Shown: positions 5,835 through 6,116 of the stretch, piece after piece
How the letters are laid out: each line of letters begins with the position of its first letter
Position numbering within the stretch: position 1 is the stretch's first letter
Assembly: GCA_035531315.1 (NCBI GenBank)
Contig: DATKTD010000158.1
Span: 1 to 6,116, forward strand
Length of the DNA stretch: 6,116 nucleotides
Origin: CAIJMU01 sp035531315
GTDB taxonomy: Bacteria; Spirochaetota; Spirochaetia; Treponematales; Rectinemataceae
Reading direction: 5' to 3'
Program-made: the position numbers and the translations under genes
Notes under the pieces: model-generated
What the model was told of the DNA's origin: nothing
Seen by the model: the letters and a program-made list of their open reading frames with translations, nothing else
The model's database searches: none

Positions 5835-6116
5835 TCAGCCTTCGACCGCCGCCCAGCCCCCGCTCTCCGCCGAGCGGAAAAGGGAGTCGAGCACGGCCAT
5901 GTTGGCTATGCCGTCCGCTATGGGCGTCGGGGCCGGAGAGCCGGAGCGGAGGGCTCGGGAGAAGGCGGCGAAGAGCTCGGCGTACTGGTCGATGGGGCCT
6001 GTGGCGACGCTTCTCATGCCGAGGCCGGTCGTCACTTCGAGATTCATCGGCACGTCCGGATAGGCGTTGAAGGGCAGGCCCAGGGAGAGGACACCCTTCT
6101 CGCCCAGGGCCTCGAC
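5835..6116 (-). CDS. Gfo/Idh/MocA-family NAD(P)-dependent oxidoreductase, C-terminal 93 residues, cut by window edge
   Basis: The minus-strand frame is open from the right edge to a TGA at 5837-5835. The visible part begins VEALGEKGVLSLGLPFNAYPD and ends with ADGIANMAVLDSLFRSAESGGW. Both fit the C-terminal half of Gfo/Idh/MocA enzymes: a GxLxL-PF strand, then a helix with DAxxNMxVxDAxFRSAESG close to the end. QYAELFAAFSRALRSGSP is the usual helix before it. The family uses NAD(P) to oxidise or reduce sugars, sugar alcohols or related compounds. Its Rossmann domain and catalytic Lys lie outside the window, so the substrate cannot be judged. It is convergent with the dehydratase gene, with a 23-bp gap, and may share its pathway. 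The GTG at 6053-6051 is internal and not a start. Confidence 0.85.
   Translation of the reverse strand, partial: VEALGEKGVLSLGLPFNAYPDVPMNLEVTTGLGMRSVATGPIDQYAELFAAFSRALRSGSPAPTPIADGIANMAVLDSLFRSAESGGWAAVEG

Overview
This is a G+C-rich bacterial window in which genes cover almost everything. It holds four complete genes, plus one gene cut by the left edge and one cut by the right edge. I see no rRNA, tRNA, CRISPR array or insertion sequence. The longest gene-free stretch is 3991-4152 (162 bp), and it is a dense regulatory region. The host cannot be named from sequence alone. The packed run of REC/histidine-kinase/HD-GYP genes and the kinase subfamily would fit a G+C-rich spirochaete, but this is a weak guess and other phyla are possible.

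Region 1 (2-3292, + strand) is a translationally coupled signalling operon. It starts with the C-terminal part of a hybrid histidine kinase (HATPase, REC, and a C-terminal helical region that may be a decayed HPt). A REC-HD-GYP response regulator follows, overlapping it by 4 bp, with all the metal-ligand positions expected of a cyclic-di-GMP phosphodiesterase filled. Last is a REC-HisKA-HATPase kinase, overlapping the second gene by 11 bp. Three REC domains and two kinase ATPase domains in a row suggest a branched phosphorelay that controls c-di-GMP hydrolysis.

Region 2 (3289-5811) is a metabolic unit. A FadR-type GntR regulator (- strand) is divergent from an IlvD/Edd-family dehydratase (+ strand) that resembles dihydroxy-acid dehydratase. 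The regulator gene meets the signalling operon tail to tail, and the two stop codons share one CTAG palindrome. Between regulator and dehydratase lie two face-to-face sigma-70-type promoters on the same DNA. Immediately downstream of the dehydratase start point are two adjacent 11-bp TGGT-ACCA-type sites that look like the regulator's operator.

Region 3 (5835-6116, - strand) is the C-terminal end of a Gfo/Idh/MocA-type oxidoreductase, convergent with the dehydratase. A FadR/FCD regulator, an IlvD-family dehydratase and a sugar-type oxidoreductase, with no other branched-chain amino acid gene in view, leave open whether the dehydratase serves valine/isoleucine synthesis or sugar-acid catabolism. 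The best candidates for follow-up are the promoter/operator block and the true substrate of the dehydratase.
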